NCBI GenBank assembly: GCA_001897675.1
Contig: MKUE01000079.1
Location: 62,001 to 126,000, forward strand
DNA: 64,000 bases
Reading direction: 5' to 3'
Source of the DNA: Thiobacillus sp. 65-1059
GTDB lineage: Bacteria; Pseudomonadota; Gammaproteobacteria; Burkholderiales; Thiobacillaceae
The stretch's first letter is position 1. Each line of letters begins with the position of its first letter. Below the pieces are notes generated by a model. It was not told the DNA's origin. It was given only the letters and a program-made list of their open reading frames with translations, and made no database searches. Below, piece after piece: positions 35,485 to 43,798 of this stretch. The position numbers and the translations under genes are program-made.

Positions 35485-36217
35485 ACCCTGCCTCGCGCTG
35501 GTGCACGGCTGGGGCATGAATGCCCGCGTGTTCGACGAACTGGCCGTGCTGCTGGCGGCCGCTTTCGAGGTGCGCGCGCTCGACCTGCCAGGCCACGGCG
35601 GACGCGATGGCGCGGCCGCCAACACCCTGCGGGACTGGGCCGACGAACTGGCGCGGCAACTGCCGGACAACGCCATCCTGCTCGGCTGGTCGCTCGGCGG
35701 TCAGGTGGCGATGCGCGCGGCGCTCGATCACCCGCACAAAATCGCGCGCCTGGTGCTGCTGGCGTCGACGCCGAAATTCGTCGCCGCGGAAGACTGGCGC
35801 TGCGGCATGGCGCCGGCCGATCTGCAGGAATTCGGCGCGGCGCTGCTGGCCGAGCCGGAGATGACCTTGCTGCGTTTTCTGAGCCTGCAGACGCGCGGCA
35901 TGCCGGGGCAGAAGACGCTGCTGCAGCGGCTGCGGCAGACGCTGCTGGCAGCCCCGCCCGCCAGCGCCGCGGCCCTGGCGGGCGGGCTGGCGATCCTGCG
36001 CGACACCGATCTGCGCGCGGAGTTGCCGCAGCTGGCGCAACCGGCTCTGGTGCTGCACGGCGCGCTCGACACCCTCACGCCGCCGGCGGCCGGCGCCTGG
36101 CTGGCCGAGGCATTGCCGCGCGCACAGCACATCGCGTTTTGCCGCGCCGCGCACGCGCCGCACTTGTCGCACGCCGAAGAGGTGGCCGCTGCAATCGGGC
36201 GGTTTGCGCATGACTGA
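35471..36217 (+). CDS. bioH: Pimeloyl-[acyl-carrier protein] methyl ester esterase
   Basis: A 248-aa alpha/beta hydrolase that frees pimeloyl-ACP from its methyl ester. LALVHGWGMNARVFDEL holds the oxyanion region, ILLGWSLGGQVAMRAAL the nucleophile Ser, LVLHGALDTLTPP the Asp and HAPHLSHAEEV the His. The ATG at 35471 lies 14 bp inside bioF. The overlap and position between bioF and bioC support BioH over other hydrolases. Confidence 0.92.
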   Translation: MPSPKPCLALVHGWGMNARVFDELAVLLAAAFEVRALDLPGHGGRDGAAANTLRDWADELARQLPDNAILLGWSLGGQVAMRAALDHPHKIARLVLLASTPKFVAAEDWRCGMAPADLQEFGAALLAEPEMTLLRFLSLQTRGMPGQKTLLQRLRQTLLAAPPASAAALAGGLAILRDTDLRAELPQLAQPALVLHGALDTLTPPAAGAWLAEALPRAQHIAFCRAAHAPHLSHAEEVAAAIGRFAHD

Positions 36218-37130
36218 ACCCGCACTCGATTTCGCCGAAGTGCGGCGCGCCTTCGACCACGCCGCCGCCAGCTACGACGCGCATGCGGTACTGCAGCGCG
36301 AAGTGTGCGACCGCCTGCTGGAACGCCTCGACTTCGTGACCCTGCAGCCGGGCCGGGTGCTCGATGTCGGCAGCGGCACCGGCTACGGCCTGGCGCATCT
36401 GCATGCGCGCTATCCGGCGGCCGAACTCTGCGCGCTCGACATTGCCCCGGCCATGCTGTCGGCCGCGCGCGCGCGGCTGCCGCAGCCGACGCGGGCGCAG
36501 CGCGCGCTGTCGCATCTGCTGCCGCGCCGCGCGCCGCAGCACTACGCGGTATGCGCGGACATGGGCCGCCTGCCGCTGGCGGCCGACAGCATGAACCTGG
36601 TCTGGTCGAGCCTGGCGCTGCAATGGGCGCACGATCTTGAAGCCACCTTGAAGGGCTTGCATCGGGTGCTGGCGCCGGGAGGCCTGCTCATGTTCGCCAC
36701 CTTCGGCCCCGACACGCTGAAGGAATTGCGCGCGGCGTTCGCCGCCATCGACGACGCCCCGCACGTCAACCGCTTCATCGACCTGCACGACATCGGCGAC
36801 ATGCTGATGCATGCCGGTTTCGCCAGCCCGGTGATGGAGATGGAGATGCTGACGCTGACTTACGCCGATCTCAAAACCCTGATGCGCGACCTCAAGGGCA
36901 TCGGCGCGCACAACGCGGCAACGGCGCGGCGACGCGGCCTGCTCGGCAAATCGGCATGGAGGCGGCTGGAACAGGCGTATGAAACGCAGCGGCGCGAAGG
37001 CCGCCTGCCGGCCACTTTCGAGGTGATCTACGGCCATGCGTGGGCAGGCGACAAAACGCAGCGCGAGGACGGACGCCAGGTGATCCGCTTGAAGATCGAC
37101 GAGCGCCGCCGCCAGCGCGGGCTGCCATGA
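36210..37130 (+). CDS. bioC: Malonyl-[acyl-carrier protein] O-methyltransferase
   Basis: A 306-aa SAM methyltransferase that disguises malonyl-ACP as a methyl ester so that fatty-acid synthesis can make pimeloyl-ACP. FDHAAASYDAHAVLQREVCD is the BioC N-terminal signature; RVLDVGSGTGYGLAHL is SAM motif I, and MNLVWSSLALQWAHDLEATL and TFGPDTLKELRAAFAAID follow. ATG 36210 overlaps bioH by 8 bp. It is somewhat longer than E. coli BioC (251 aa) because of an insert around PTRAQRALSHLLPRRAPQHY and a longer C-terminus. Confidence 0.94.
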   Translation: MTEPALDFAEVRRAFDHAAASYDAHAVLQREVCDRLLERLDFVTLQPGRVLDVGSGTGYGLAHLHARYPAAELCALDIAPAMLSAARARLPQPTRAQRALSHLLPRRAPQHYAVCADMGRLPLAADSMNLVWSSLALQWAHDLEATLKGLHRVLAPGGLLMFATFGPDTLKELRAAFAAIDDAPHVNRFIDLHDIGDMLMHAGFASPVMEMEMLTLTYADLKTLMRDLKGIGAHNAATARRRGLLGKSAWRRLEQAYETQRREGRLPATFEVIYGHAWAGDKTQREDGRQVIRLKIDERRRQRGLP

Positions 37131-37807
37131 CGGCACGCGGGCTGTTCGTCACCGGCACCGACACCGGCGTCGGCAAGACGCGGGTGGCGGTGGCGCTGAT
37201 TCACGCCCTGCGTGCAGCGGGACTGCGGGTGGCGGCGATGAAGCCGGTGTCGGCAGGCAGCGCGCCGGGCGGGGTGAACGAGGATGTGGCGGCCTTGCTG
37301 CAGGCCGCCAACGTGCCGGCCGAGATGCGCGATGTGAATCCCTATGCCTTCGAGCCTGCCATCGCGCCGCATCTCGCGGCGCAGCAGGCCGGTGCGCGGA
37401 TCGAGCTGGCCGTCATCGCCGAGGCATACGCCCGGCTCGCCGCCACAGCCGATGCGGTGGTGGTCGAAGGAGCGGGCGGCTGGCGGGTGCCCTTGAACGA
37501 GCGCGAGGACATGGCCGACCTGGCGCAGCGGCTGGCGCTGCCCGTTGTGCTGGTGGTGGGCCTGCGCCTGGGATGCCTCAATCATGCGTTGCTGACGGCC
37601 GAGTCGATAGCCGGCCGGCAGGTGCCCTGGGCGGGCTGGGTGGGCAACCACATCGACCCGGCGATGGCGCAGGCGGCGGCCAACCTGGATGCCCTGCGCG
37701 CACGCCTGCCGGGACCCTGCCTGGGGGTGCAGGCGTTCATGGCCGACCCGGCCTGTTCAACCGACGCGCCGCCCTGGCTGGCGCTGCCTAAAGAATTAGC
37801 ATCTTAG
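37127..37807 (+). CDS. bioD: ATP-dependent dethiobiotin synthetase
   Basis: A 226-aa P-loop enzyme that closes the ureido ring from diaminopelargonate, CO2 and ATP. GLFVTGTDTGVGKTRVAVAL is the Walker-like loop, VAAMKPVSAGSAPGGVNEDV and VVVEGAGGWRVPLNEREDMA are conserved, and GNHIDP matches the nucleotide-base region. ATG 37127 overlaps bioC by ATGA. bioA is not in the cluster, so that step must be encoded elsewhere. Confidence 0.95.
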   Translation: MTARGLFVTGTDTGVGKTRVAVALIHALRAAGLRVAAMKPVSAGSAPGGVNEDVAALLQAANVPAEMRDVNPYAFEPAIAPHLAAQQAGARIELAVIAEAYARLAATADAVVVEGAGGWRVPLNEREDMADLAQRLALPVVLVVGLRLGCLNHALLTAESIAGRQVPWAGWVGNHIDPAMAQAAANLDALRARLPGPCLGVQAFMADPACSTDAPPWLALPKELAS

Positions 37808-38174
37808 AATAGTCGTTAATAACGATATTATTCATAAAAATCAAAAACTTAATACCTCTTTCCGGCTTGTTCGCCTGGCGGGCGCCGTGTTACCGTCTGC
37901 GGCAATATGCCGCAGACGGCTGCCTTGGTTTCCGATAGGGAAGGCGGGGCGCGGAAGACGCTGCAGGCGGCTCGGCCGATGCGTCTGCATTCCGCTCCCA
38001 GCCGTTCGCTGACGCACACTGGGGAACGGCCTGCCTTCCAGGGTGAAATGATCGTGCCGGAATGGCATGCCGGCACCCGCCGCGAGCGTCGCGAAACGGA
38101 GGCCGGACAATGCCTGAGCGCAACACACGCCACAACGACTATACATAACAGAGTCGAGAGGATGGGGGAACGCG
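37808..38174. promoter_or_regulatory. Intergenic region between bioD and coxB with dyad symmetries
   Basis: 367 bp without a supported gene. It starts with an AT-rich stretch holding TCGTTA-A-TAACGA (37813-37825), an operator-like 13-mer. A perfect 12-bp hairpin CCGTCTGCGGCA / TGCCGCAGACGG lies at 37893-37919 with a 3-nt loop and no U-tract. A weaker 7-bp repeat GTGCCGG / CCGGCAC is near 38054-38076. The coxB promoter must be here, but no strong -10/-35 pair stands out. Confidence 0.5.
37893..37919. repeat. Perfect 12-bp inverted repeat with 3-nt loop
   Basis: CCGTCTGCGGCA (37893-37904), ATA loop, TGCCGCAGACGG (37908-37919). It could end bioD transcription as a rho-assisted hairpin or act as a regulator site upstream of coxB. 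No T-run follows on either strand. Confidence 0.7.
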
Positions 38175-39326
38175 ATGAAGAGCATGGGGCAGCGGTCGGG
38201 GATGGGGGGGGCGGCGCTGGCGGCGAGCCAGCCGGTGCTGGCCGAATACGGGTACAACCTGCAGGCGCCGGCGAGCTCGGTGGCACACCACGTGTTCCAG
38301 TTGCACAACCTCATCATGCTGGTGTGCCTGGGGATTTTCGTCGCGGTGTTCAGCGTCATGTTCTATTCGCTGCTGAAACATCGCAAATCGCTCGGCCACC
38401 GGGCTGCCCACTTCCACGAAAACACCGCAGTCGAGGTCGTCTGGACGGTGATTCCGTTCATCATTCTGATGGGGATGGCCTATCCCGCCGCCAGGGTGGT
38501 GATCGACATGAAGGACACCTCCAATCCGGACATGACCGTCAAGATCACCGGCTACCAGTGGAAATGGAGCTACGACTACCTCAACGACGGAATCCGTTTC
38601 TACAGCAACCTCGCCACCCCGCGCGAACAGATCGACGGCAGCGCCGCCAAGGGGAAGCACTATCTGCTGGAAGTCGACGAACCGATGGTGGTGCCGGTCG
38701 GCAAACGCGTGCGCCTGCTGATCACCGCCAACGACGTGATCCATTCATGGTGGGTGCCTGCGCTTGGCGTCAAGCAGGACGGCATCCCCGGCTTCATCCG
38801 CGACAGCTGGTTCAAGGCCGACAGGATCGGCACCTACCGCGGCCAGTGCGCCGAGCTGTGCGGCAAGGAACATGGCTTCATGCCCATCGTCGTTGAAGTG
38901 GTGTCGGAAGACGCCTACAAAGCCTGGGTGGCGAAGAAGCAGGGCGCCGCGCACGCTGCTGCGGCCGACAATGCCAAAAGCTTTGCAGTCGCCGAACTGG
39001 TGGAGCGCGGCGAGAAGGTCTATCAGGCCAATTGCGCGGTCTGCCACCAGGCCAACGGCATGGGGATTCCGGGTGCATTCCTGCCGATCAACGGTTCCAA
39101 GGTCGCCACCGGACCGATTGCCGATCACATCCGGGTGGTGCTGAACGGCCGGCCGGGCACCGCGATGGCGGCTTTCGCCAGCCAGCTGTCGGACGCCGAC
39201 ATCGCCGCCGTCGTGACCTACCAGCGCAATGCGTGGGACAACAAGATGGGCGACGCGGCGCAGCCCGCCGCCATCGCCGCCGCACGCGGCGGAACCGCCG
39301 AAGCCGCCGCCCCCGCCGCGCAGTGA
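38175..39326 (+). CDS. coxB: Cytochrome c oxidase subunit II with fused cytochrome c domain
   Basis: A 383-aa membrane protein. Two membrane helices (about residues 45-68 and 90-110) follow a short N-terminus. The periplasmic domain has the CuA ligands in IHSWWVPALGVKQD and CAELCGKEHGFM. The C-terminal 110 residues form a cytochrome c domain with heme motif CAVCHQ and candidate axial Met in RPGTAMAAF, as in caa3-type oxidases. It takes electrons into the CuA centre and on to subunit I. A GGGGGAA site precedes the ATG. It is the first gene of the aa3 oxidase operon. Confidence 0.95.
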   Translation: MKSMGQRSGMGGAALAASQPVLAEYGYNLQAPASSVAHHVFQLHNLIMLVCLGIFVAVFSVMFYSLLKHRKSLGHRAAHFHENTAVEVVWTVIPFIILMGMAYPAARVVIDMKDTSNPDMTVKITGYQWKWSYDYLNDGIRFYSNLATPREQIDGSAAKGKHYLLEVDEPMVVPVGKRVRLLITANDVIHSWWVPALGVKQDGIPGFIRDSWFKADRIGTYRGQCAELCGKEHGFMPIVVEVVSEDAYKAWVAKKQGAAHAAAADNAKSFAVAELVERGEKVYQANCAVCHQANGMGIPGAFLPINGSKVATGPIADHIRVVLNGRPGTAMAAFASQLSDADIAAVVTYQRNAWDNKMGDAAQPAAIAAARGGTAEAAAPAAQ

Positions 39327-39348
39327 ACCATCGAGAGGAGAGCCCGCC

Positions 39349-40929
39349 ATGTCTGACGCTGCCCACGCCCCCGACGCCCACGGACACCCCGCGCCCCCCG
39401 GCGGAATCATGCGCTGGCTGACCACCACCAACCACAAGGACATCGGTTCGCTCTACCTGTGGTTTGCGCTCATCATGCTGTTTGCCGCCGGGTCGATGGC
39501 ATTGCTGATCCGCGCCGAACTCTTCCAGCCCGGCCTGCAGCTGGTGCGTCCCGACTTCTTCAATCAGCTCACCACGATGCACGGCCTGATCATGATTTTC
39601 GGCGTCATCATGCCGGCCTTTACCGGGTTTGCGAACTGGCAGGTGCCGCTGATGCTGGGCGCACCGGACATGGCATTTCCGCGCATGAACAACTGGAGTT
39701 TCTGGTTGCTGCCGGTGGCGGCCATCCTGCTGATGTCCTCGTTCCTGCTGCCGGGCGGCGCAGTCGCGGGGGGCTGGACGATGTATCCGCCGCTGTTCAT
39801 CCAGGGCGGGGTTTCGTACGACCTCACGATCCTCGCGGTGCACATCATGGGCCTGTCGTCGATCATGGGCTCGATCAACATCATCACCACCATCCTCAAC
39901 ATGCGCGCGCCCGGGATCGCGCTGATGAAGATGCCGCTGTTCGTGTGGACCTGGCTGATCACCGCCTACCTGCTGATCGCCACCATGCCGGTGCTGGCGG
40001 GCGCGGTGACCATGCTGCTCGCCGACCGCAACTTCGGGACCCACTTTTTCAACGCGGCGGGAGGCGGCGACCCGGTGATGTTCCAGCATATTTTCTGGTT
40101 CTTCGGGCATCCCGAGGTGTACATCCTGATCCTGCCGGCTTTCGGCATCGTTTCGCAGATCATTCCCACCTTCTCCCGCAAGCCGTTGTTCGGCTACGCC
40201 TCGATGGTCTACGCCACCGCCTCGATCGCGATCCTATCGTTCACCGTCTGGGCGCACCACATGTTCGCCGTCGGCATGCCGGTGGCGGCGCAGCTGTTCT
40301 TCATGCTGTCGACCATGCTGATCGCGGTGCCCACCGGGGTGAAGGTGTTCAACTGGGTGGCCACGATGTGGAAGGGCTCGCTGACCTTCGAAACGCCGAT
40401 GCTGTTCGCCATCGCCTTCGTCTGCCTGTTCACCATCGGGGGGTTCTCCGGGCTGGTGCTGGCGGTCGCTCCGGTCGACATCCAGCTGCAGGACACCTAT
40501 TACGTCGTCGCGCACTTCCACTACGTGCTGGTGTCGGGAGCGCTGTTCTCGATTTTTGCCGGGATCTACTTCTGGCTGCCGAAGTGGACCGGCCACATGT
40601 ACGACGAAACCCTGGGCAAATGGCACTTCTGGCTGTCGGTCGTCGGCATGAACATCGTGTTCTTTCCGATGCATTTTCTGGGGCTGGCCGGGATGCCGCG
40701 CCGGATTCCCGACTACGCGCTGCAGTTCACCGATTTCAACCAGATCGCAACGGTCGGCGCCTTCGTTTTCGGGTTCAGCCAGCTGGTTTTTCTGGCGGTG
40801 GTGCTGAAGGCGATCAAGGGCGGCGCCAAGGCGCCCGCGCGGGTGTGGGAGGGCGCTGAAGGCCTGGAGTGGACGGTGCCGTCGCCGGCCCCCTATCACA
40901 CCTTTGAAACCGTGCCGGCGGTGAAATGA
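39349..40929 (+). CDS. coxA: Cytochrome c oxidase subunit I
   Basis: A 526-aa, 12-helix heme-copper oxidase subunit carrying heme a and the heme a3-CuB centre, where O2 is reduced and protons are pumped. MHGLIMIFGVIMPAFTGFAN contains a heme a ligand, HIFWFFGHPEVYILILPAFG the CuB His and cross-linked Tyr, VWAHHMFAVGMP the other CuB ligands, and VVAHFHYVLVSGALFSIFAG the heme a3/heme a His pair. The HPEVY Tyr plus K-channel type indicates the A-family. A GAGAGGAG ribosome site supports the ATG at 39349; the longer frame upstream is an overlap with coxB. Confidence 0.97.
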   Translation: MSDAAHAPDAHGHPAPPGGIMRWLTTTNHKDIGSLYLWFALIMLFAAGSMALLIRAELFQPGLQLVRPDFFNQLTTMHGLIMIFGVIMPAFTGFANWQVPLMLGAPDMAFPRMNNWSFWLLPVAAILLMSSFLLPGGAVAGGWTMYPPLFIQGGVSYDLTILAVHIMGLSSIMGSINIITTILNMRAPGIALMKMPLFVWTWLITAYLLIATMPVLAGAVTMLLADRNFGTHFFNAAGGGDPVMFQHIFWFFGHPEVYILILPAFGIVSQIIPTFSRKPLFGYASMVYATASIAILSFTVWAHHMFAVGMPVAAQLFFMLSTMLIAVPTGVKVFNWVATMWKGSLTFETPMLFAIAFVCLFTIGGFSGLVLAVAPVDIQLQDTYYVVAHFHYVLVSGALFSIFAGIYFWLPKWTGHMYDETLGKWHFWLSVVGMNIVFFPMHFLGLAGMPRRIPDYALQFTDFNQIATVGAFVFGFSQLVFLAVVLKAIKGGAKAPARVWEGAEGLEWTVPSPAPYHTFETVPAVK

Positions 40930-41045
40930 GCGGGGGCGCGGCAGGCATGACGGACAAGCGCAACGGCAGATACCGTACCGCCGCCATTCTGGCGGCGTTC
41001 GCTCTCGGCCTGTTTCTGTTCACCTTGTACAGCGGGCTGAAATAG
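40926..41045 (+). CDS. Small membrane protein between coxA and ctaG (cytochrome oxidase small assembly protein type)
   Basis: A 39-aa ORF whose ATG overlaps the coxA stop (ATGA). MSGGAAGMTDKRNGRYRTAA is followed by a single membrane helix (ILAAFALGLFLFTLYSGLK). A second ATG at 40947 would give 32 residues. Short single-helix proteins occupy this exact slot in many betaproteobacterial cox operons and are annotated as small assembly proteins. That role is by position, not demonstrated here. Confidence 0.7.
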   Translation: MSGGAAGMTDKRNGRYRTAAILAAFALGLFLFTLYSGLK

Positions 41046-41048
41046 GGC

Positions 41049-41603
41049 ATGGCCATGGGCAACGCCAGAACCCTGACCAAGCTCGTGGCGGCGACGCTGG
41101 GCATGTTCGGATTCGGCTTTGCCCTGGTGCCGTTCTATTACAAGATTTGCGAGGTCACCGGCATCAATTCGGGGGACGAGCAAAGCCTGGCGAGGAACAC
41201 CCAGGTCGATGCCAGCCGCTGGGTGACGCTGGAGTTCGATGCCAATACCAATACCGCTTTGCCGTGGCAGTTCAAACCCCTGCAGCGTAGCCTCAGGGTG
41301 CATCCGGGCCAACTGGTGCAGGTGGAATACGAAGTGACCAACAGCAGCAATCGGGCGGTCGTGGGGCAGGCCGTTCCGAGCTATGGTCCGGCGCGGGCGG
41401 CCGCATACTTCAAGAAAATCGAGTGCTTCTGCTTCACTCCGCAAACCCTGGCGGCCGGCGAGCGCCGCAGGATGCCGGTGCTGTTCGTGCTGGATCCCGC
41501 GATGGACCGCGAGGTGCATACCGTGACGCTGTCGTATACCTTCTTCGATACCGGCGCCAAGGCGCAGGCGGCGGAGCGGCGGGAAGCGGCGCCGCATGGC
41601 TGA
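41049..41603 (+). CDS. ctaG: Cytochrome c oxidase copper chaperone (Cox11/CtaG)
   Basis: A 184-aa protein with one N-terminal membrane helix (LVAATLGMFGFGFALVPFYY) and a periplasmic immunoglobulin-like domain with the copper-binding motif KKIECFCFTPQTL. It delivers copper to CuB of subunit I. AVGQAVPSYGP-type VVGQAVPSYGPARAAAYF precedes the motif. It lies 3 bp after the small ORF and overlaps the DUF2970 gene. Confidence 0.93.
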   Translation: MAMGNARTLTKLVAATLGMFGFGFALVPFYYKICEVTGINSGDEQSLARNTQVDASRWVTLEFDANTNTALPWQFKPLQRSLRVHPGQLVQVEYEVTNSSNRAVVGQAVPSYGPARAAAYFKKIECFCFTPQTLAAGERRRMPVLFVLDPAMDREVHTVTLSYTFFDTGAKAQAAERREAAPHG

Positions 41604-41793
41604 CCGGGGGCATCTCAAGGCCGCGCTCGCCGTGTTCTGGAGCTTCTTCGGCGTGCGCAAGCGACGCGATTACGATGCCGATGCGCAAAGCCTGAGCCCG
41701 GTGCAGATCGTCGTCGCAGGACTGGCCGGCGGTATCGTGTTCGTGCTGACGGTGTTGCTGGCGGTTTATCTGATAGTGCAGTTCGTGAAATGA
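41596..41793 (+). CDS. DUF2970 family small membrane protein
   Basis: A 65-aa protein with a soluble N-terminus (KAALAVFWSFFGVRKRRDYD) and one membrane helix (IVVAGLAGGIVFVLTVLLAV). This size, the WSFFGVRK segment and the place between ctaG and coxC match DUF2970. The function is unknown. The start overlaps ctaG by 8 bp. Confidence 0.8.
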   Translation: MADRGHLKAALAVFWSFFGVRKRRDYDADAQSLSPVQIVVAGLAGGIVFVLTVLLAVYLIVQFVK

Positions 41794-41823
41794 ACGGTCA
41801 ACGGACAAGGGGGAGGGGAAGAC

Positions 41824-42690
41824 ATGAGCCTGGCACAAACCGATAAATATTATCTGCCGCAACCTTCGCTCTGGCCGATCGTCGGCTCGGTCGCGCTGCT
41901 GCTGATGGCCGTGGGCGGCGCCATGACCCTGCGCGAGGTCGACCACGGCGGCTGGGTGCTGCTGGCCGGTGTGACGATTCTGCTGTTCATGATGTTCGGC
42001 TGGTTTGGCGAAGTCATCCGCGACAGCGAGGCGGGGCGCTACAACAAGCAGGTCGACTCGTCGTACCGCTGGTCGATGAGCTGGTTCATCTTTTCCGAGG
42101 TGATGTTCTTCGCCGCCTTTTTTGGGGCATTGTTCTACACCCGCGTGCTGTCGGTGCCCTGGCTCGGCGAGGGCGACACCATGCGGCAGTTGTGGCCGGC
42201 CTTCCAGGCCGCCTGGCCTACCGCGGGGCCGGGGCTGACGGCGGACGGGCTCAGGTTCACCCCGATGGGCGCCTGGGGGATTCCGGCCATCAATACCCTG
42301 TTGCTGCTGAGTTCCGGCGTGACCGTCACCTGGGCGCACTGGGGACTGAAAAAAAACAATCGTCGGCAGCTGGTTTCAGGCCTGGTGATGACGGTGGTTC
42401 TGGGGGCGACTTTCCTGGGCTTGCAGGTCTACGAATACCACCATGCCTATACCGAATTGGGGCTGACCCTCGGCGCCGGCGTCTACGGCGCCACCTTCTT
42501 CATGCTGACCGGCTTCCATGGCTTTCACGTTCTGGTGGGGACGACGATGCTGCTTGTCATGCTGCTGCGCTCGATCGCCGGCCATTTCACGCCTGATCAC
42601 CACTTCGCGTTCGAGGCGGTATCGTGGTACTGGCATTTTGTCGATGTGGTGTGGGTGCTGCTGTTTATCCTGGTTTACTGGATGATCTGA
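41824..42690 (+). CDS. coxC: Cytochrome c oxidase subunit III
   Basis: A 288-aa, seven-helix subunit that stabilises the catalytic core. YRWSMSWFIFSEVMFFAAFF, GFHGFHVLVGTTMLLVMLLR and AVSWYWHFVDVVWVLLFILV are highly conserved. A GGGAGGGGAAGAC ribosome site precedes the ATG. It is followed by a strong hairpin terminator, which probably ends the operon from coxB. Confidence 0.96.
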   Translation: MSLAQTDKYYLPQPSLWPIVGSVALLLMAVGGAMTLREVDHGGWVLLAGVTILLFMMFGWFGEVIRDSEAGRYNKQVDSSYRWSMSWFIFSEVMFFAAFFGALFYTRVLSVPWLGEGDTMRQLWPAFQAAWPTAGPGLTADGLRFTPMGAWGIPAINTLLLLSSGVTVTWAHWGLKKNNRRQLVSGLVMTVVLGATFLGLQVYEYHHAYTELGLTLGAGVYGATFFMLTGFHGFHVLVGTTMLLVMLLRSIAGHFTPDHHFAFEAVSWYWHFVDVVWVLLFILVYWMI

Positions 42691-42742
42691 ATCATCCGCA
42701 AGGCAGGCGCAAGCGGTCCAGGCAGCGGTTCTCGAATCGAAT

Positions 42743-42766
42743 AAAAAGCCTGGGATGCGGCTTTTT
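42743..42766. terminator. Bidirectional terminator after coxC
   Basis: AAAAAGCC (42743-42750) pairs with GGCTTTTT (42759-42766) around an 8-nt loop. The A- and T-runs make it usable on both strands, for coxC and for the convergent DUF2909 gene. Confidence 0.8.
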
Positions 42767-42780
42767 GTCGAGGCATCGGG

Positions 42781-42981
42781 TCAGCGCAGCCCGCTTTGCG
42801 GGATGACGCCGAAGTAATACCCGCCCATCAGCAAGAGGAACAGGATGAGCGAGAGCGCAACGCGCACGGTGAGCATTTTGACGGTGCGGTCGGACTGCCC
42901 CTTGTCCTTGATGAGATAGTAGAGCGCGCTGGCAAGGCTGGCCAGGATGAAGACAATGAAAAGCAGGGCAACGATGCGCAT
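42781..42981 (-). CDS. Twin transmembrane helix small protein (DUF2909)
   Basis: A 66-aa protein with two membrane helices (IVALLFIVFILASLASALYY and VALSLILFLLLMGGYYFGV) separated by a charged loop (IKDKGQSDRTVKML). This layout fits DUF2909, which is often encoded antisense between coxC and SURF1 in betaproteobacteria. ATG 42981 is the start that begins with the helix; a longer frame adds 18 unconvincing residues. The function is unknown. Confidence 0.75.
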   Translation of the reverse strand: MRIVALLFIVFILASLASALYYLIKDKGQSDRTVKMLTVRVALSLILFLLLMGGYYFGVIPQSGLR

Positions 42982-43029
42982 GGAAAAGGCGGCTCGGCAA
43001 AATCCCAGTCTAACTGCATCGCTCCGTCC

Positions 43030-43791
43030 ATGCACTTGCTGAAACTGCGTATCGGATCATGGCGGTTTGCCCCGACCTTGTGGCCCACGCTGGCCGCGCT
43101 GTTCTTCTTTGCATTGACGCTGGCGCTCGGCAACTGGCAAAGCGGCCGCGCCGAAACCAAGCGCGCCCTGCAGGCGCGTTACGATGCGGCGCTGCGCGAA
43201 CCCCCCATCCACGTCGGCGGCTCGCTGCTCGACCGCGCCAGCGTGCGGTACCGCACGCTGGAAGCACGGGGCGTATTCGACGATGCGCACACCATCCTGC
43301 TCGACAACCGGGTGATGAACGGCGTCGCGGGCTACCACGTGCTGACGCCGCTCAGGATCGACGGCAGCGCAACCGCCATCCTGGTCAATCGCGGCTGGGT
43401 GGCGGCGGGGCGCACCCGCGAACAGATTCCGCTGCCGCCGGTGCCCGCGGGCAGGGTGAGGCTGGAAGGCATGGCAGTCGACCCGCATACCCGCTATGTC
43501 GAACTGGCGCATGCCGCGCCACAGGGGCGGGTCTGGCAGAACCTCGACTTTGCGCGTTATGCGAGCGCCAGCGGGCTGAGGCTGCAACCGGTCCTGCTGT
43601 TGCAGACCAGTGCGCAGAATGACGGCTTGCAGCGCCGCTGGCCGCGCCCCGACAGCGGGGTCGGCATGCACGTCGGCTATGCTTTCCAGTGGTACAGTCT
43701 GGCAACGACGCTGGCGATTTTGTGGCTGGTGATGAATGTGAAACGTCAGCGTGCCGGCGACGTGAATTCCACGCCCCGAAACACAATCTAG
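43030..43791 (+). CDS. SURF1 family oxidase assembly protein
   Basis: A 253-aa protein with two membrane helices at the ends (PTLWPTLAALFFFALTLALG and YSLATTLAILWLVMNVK) and a periplasmic domain between them. LGNWQSGRAETKRALQARYD, RTLEARGVFDDAHTILLDNR and ILVNRGWVAAGRTREQIPLP are SURF1 motifs. SURF1 helps insert heme a into subunit I. The divergent gap to the DUF2909 gene is only 48 bp. It starts the second oxidase assembly operon. Confidence 0.9.
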   Translation: MHLLKLRIGSWRFAPTLWPTLAALFFFALTLALGNWQSGRAETKRALQARYDAALREPPIHVGGSLLDRASVRYRTLEARGVFDDAHTILLDNRVMNGVAGYHVLTPLRIDGSATAILVNRGWVAAGRTREQIPLPPVPAGRVRLEGMAVDPHTRYVELAHAAPQGRVWQNLDFARYASASGLRLQPVLLLQTSAQNDGLQRRWPRPDSGVGMHVGYAFQWYSLATTLAILWLVMNVKRQRAGDVNSTPRNTI

Positions 43792-43798
43792 TCAGCCC

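Noticed and set aside
37841-38359. Several - frames and a + frame (37907-38896) in the bioD-coxB gap
   Set aside because: They are Arg/Pro-rich, run into coxB in the wrong frame and contain the dyad symmetries. No start signal supports them.
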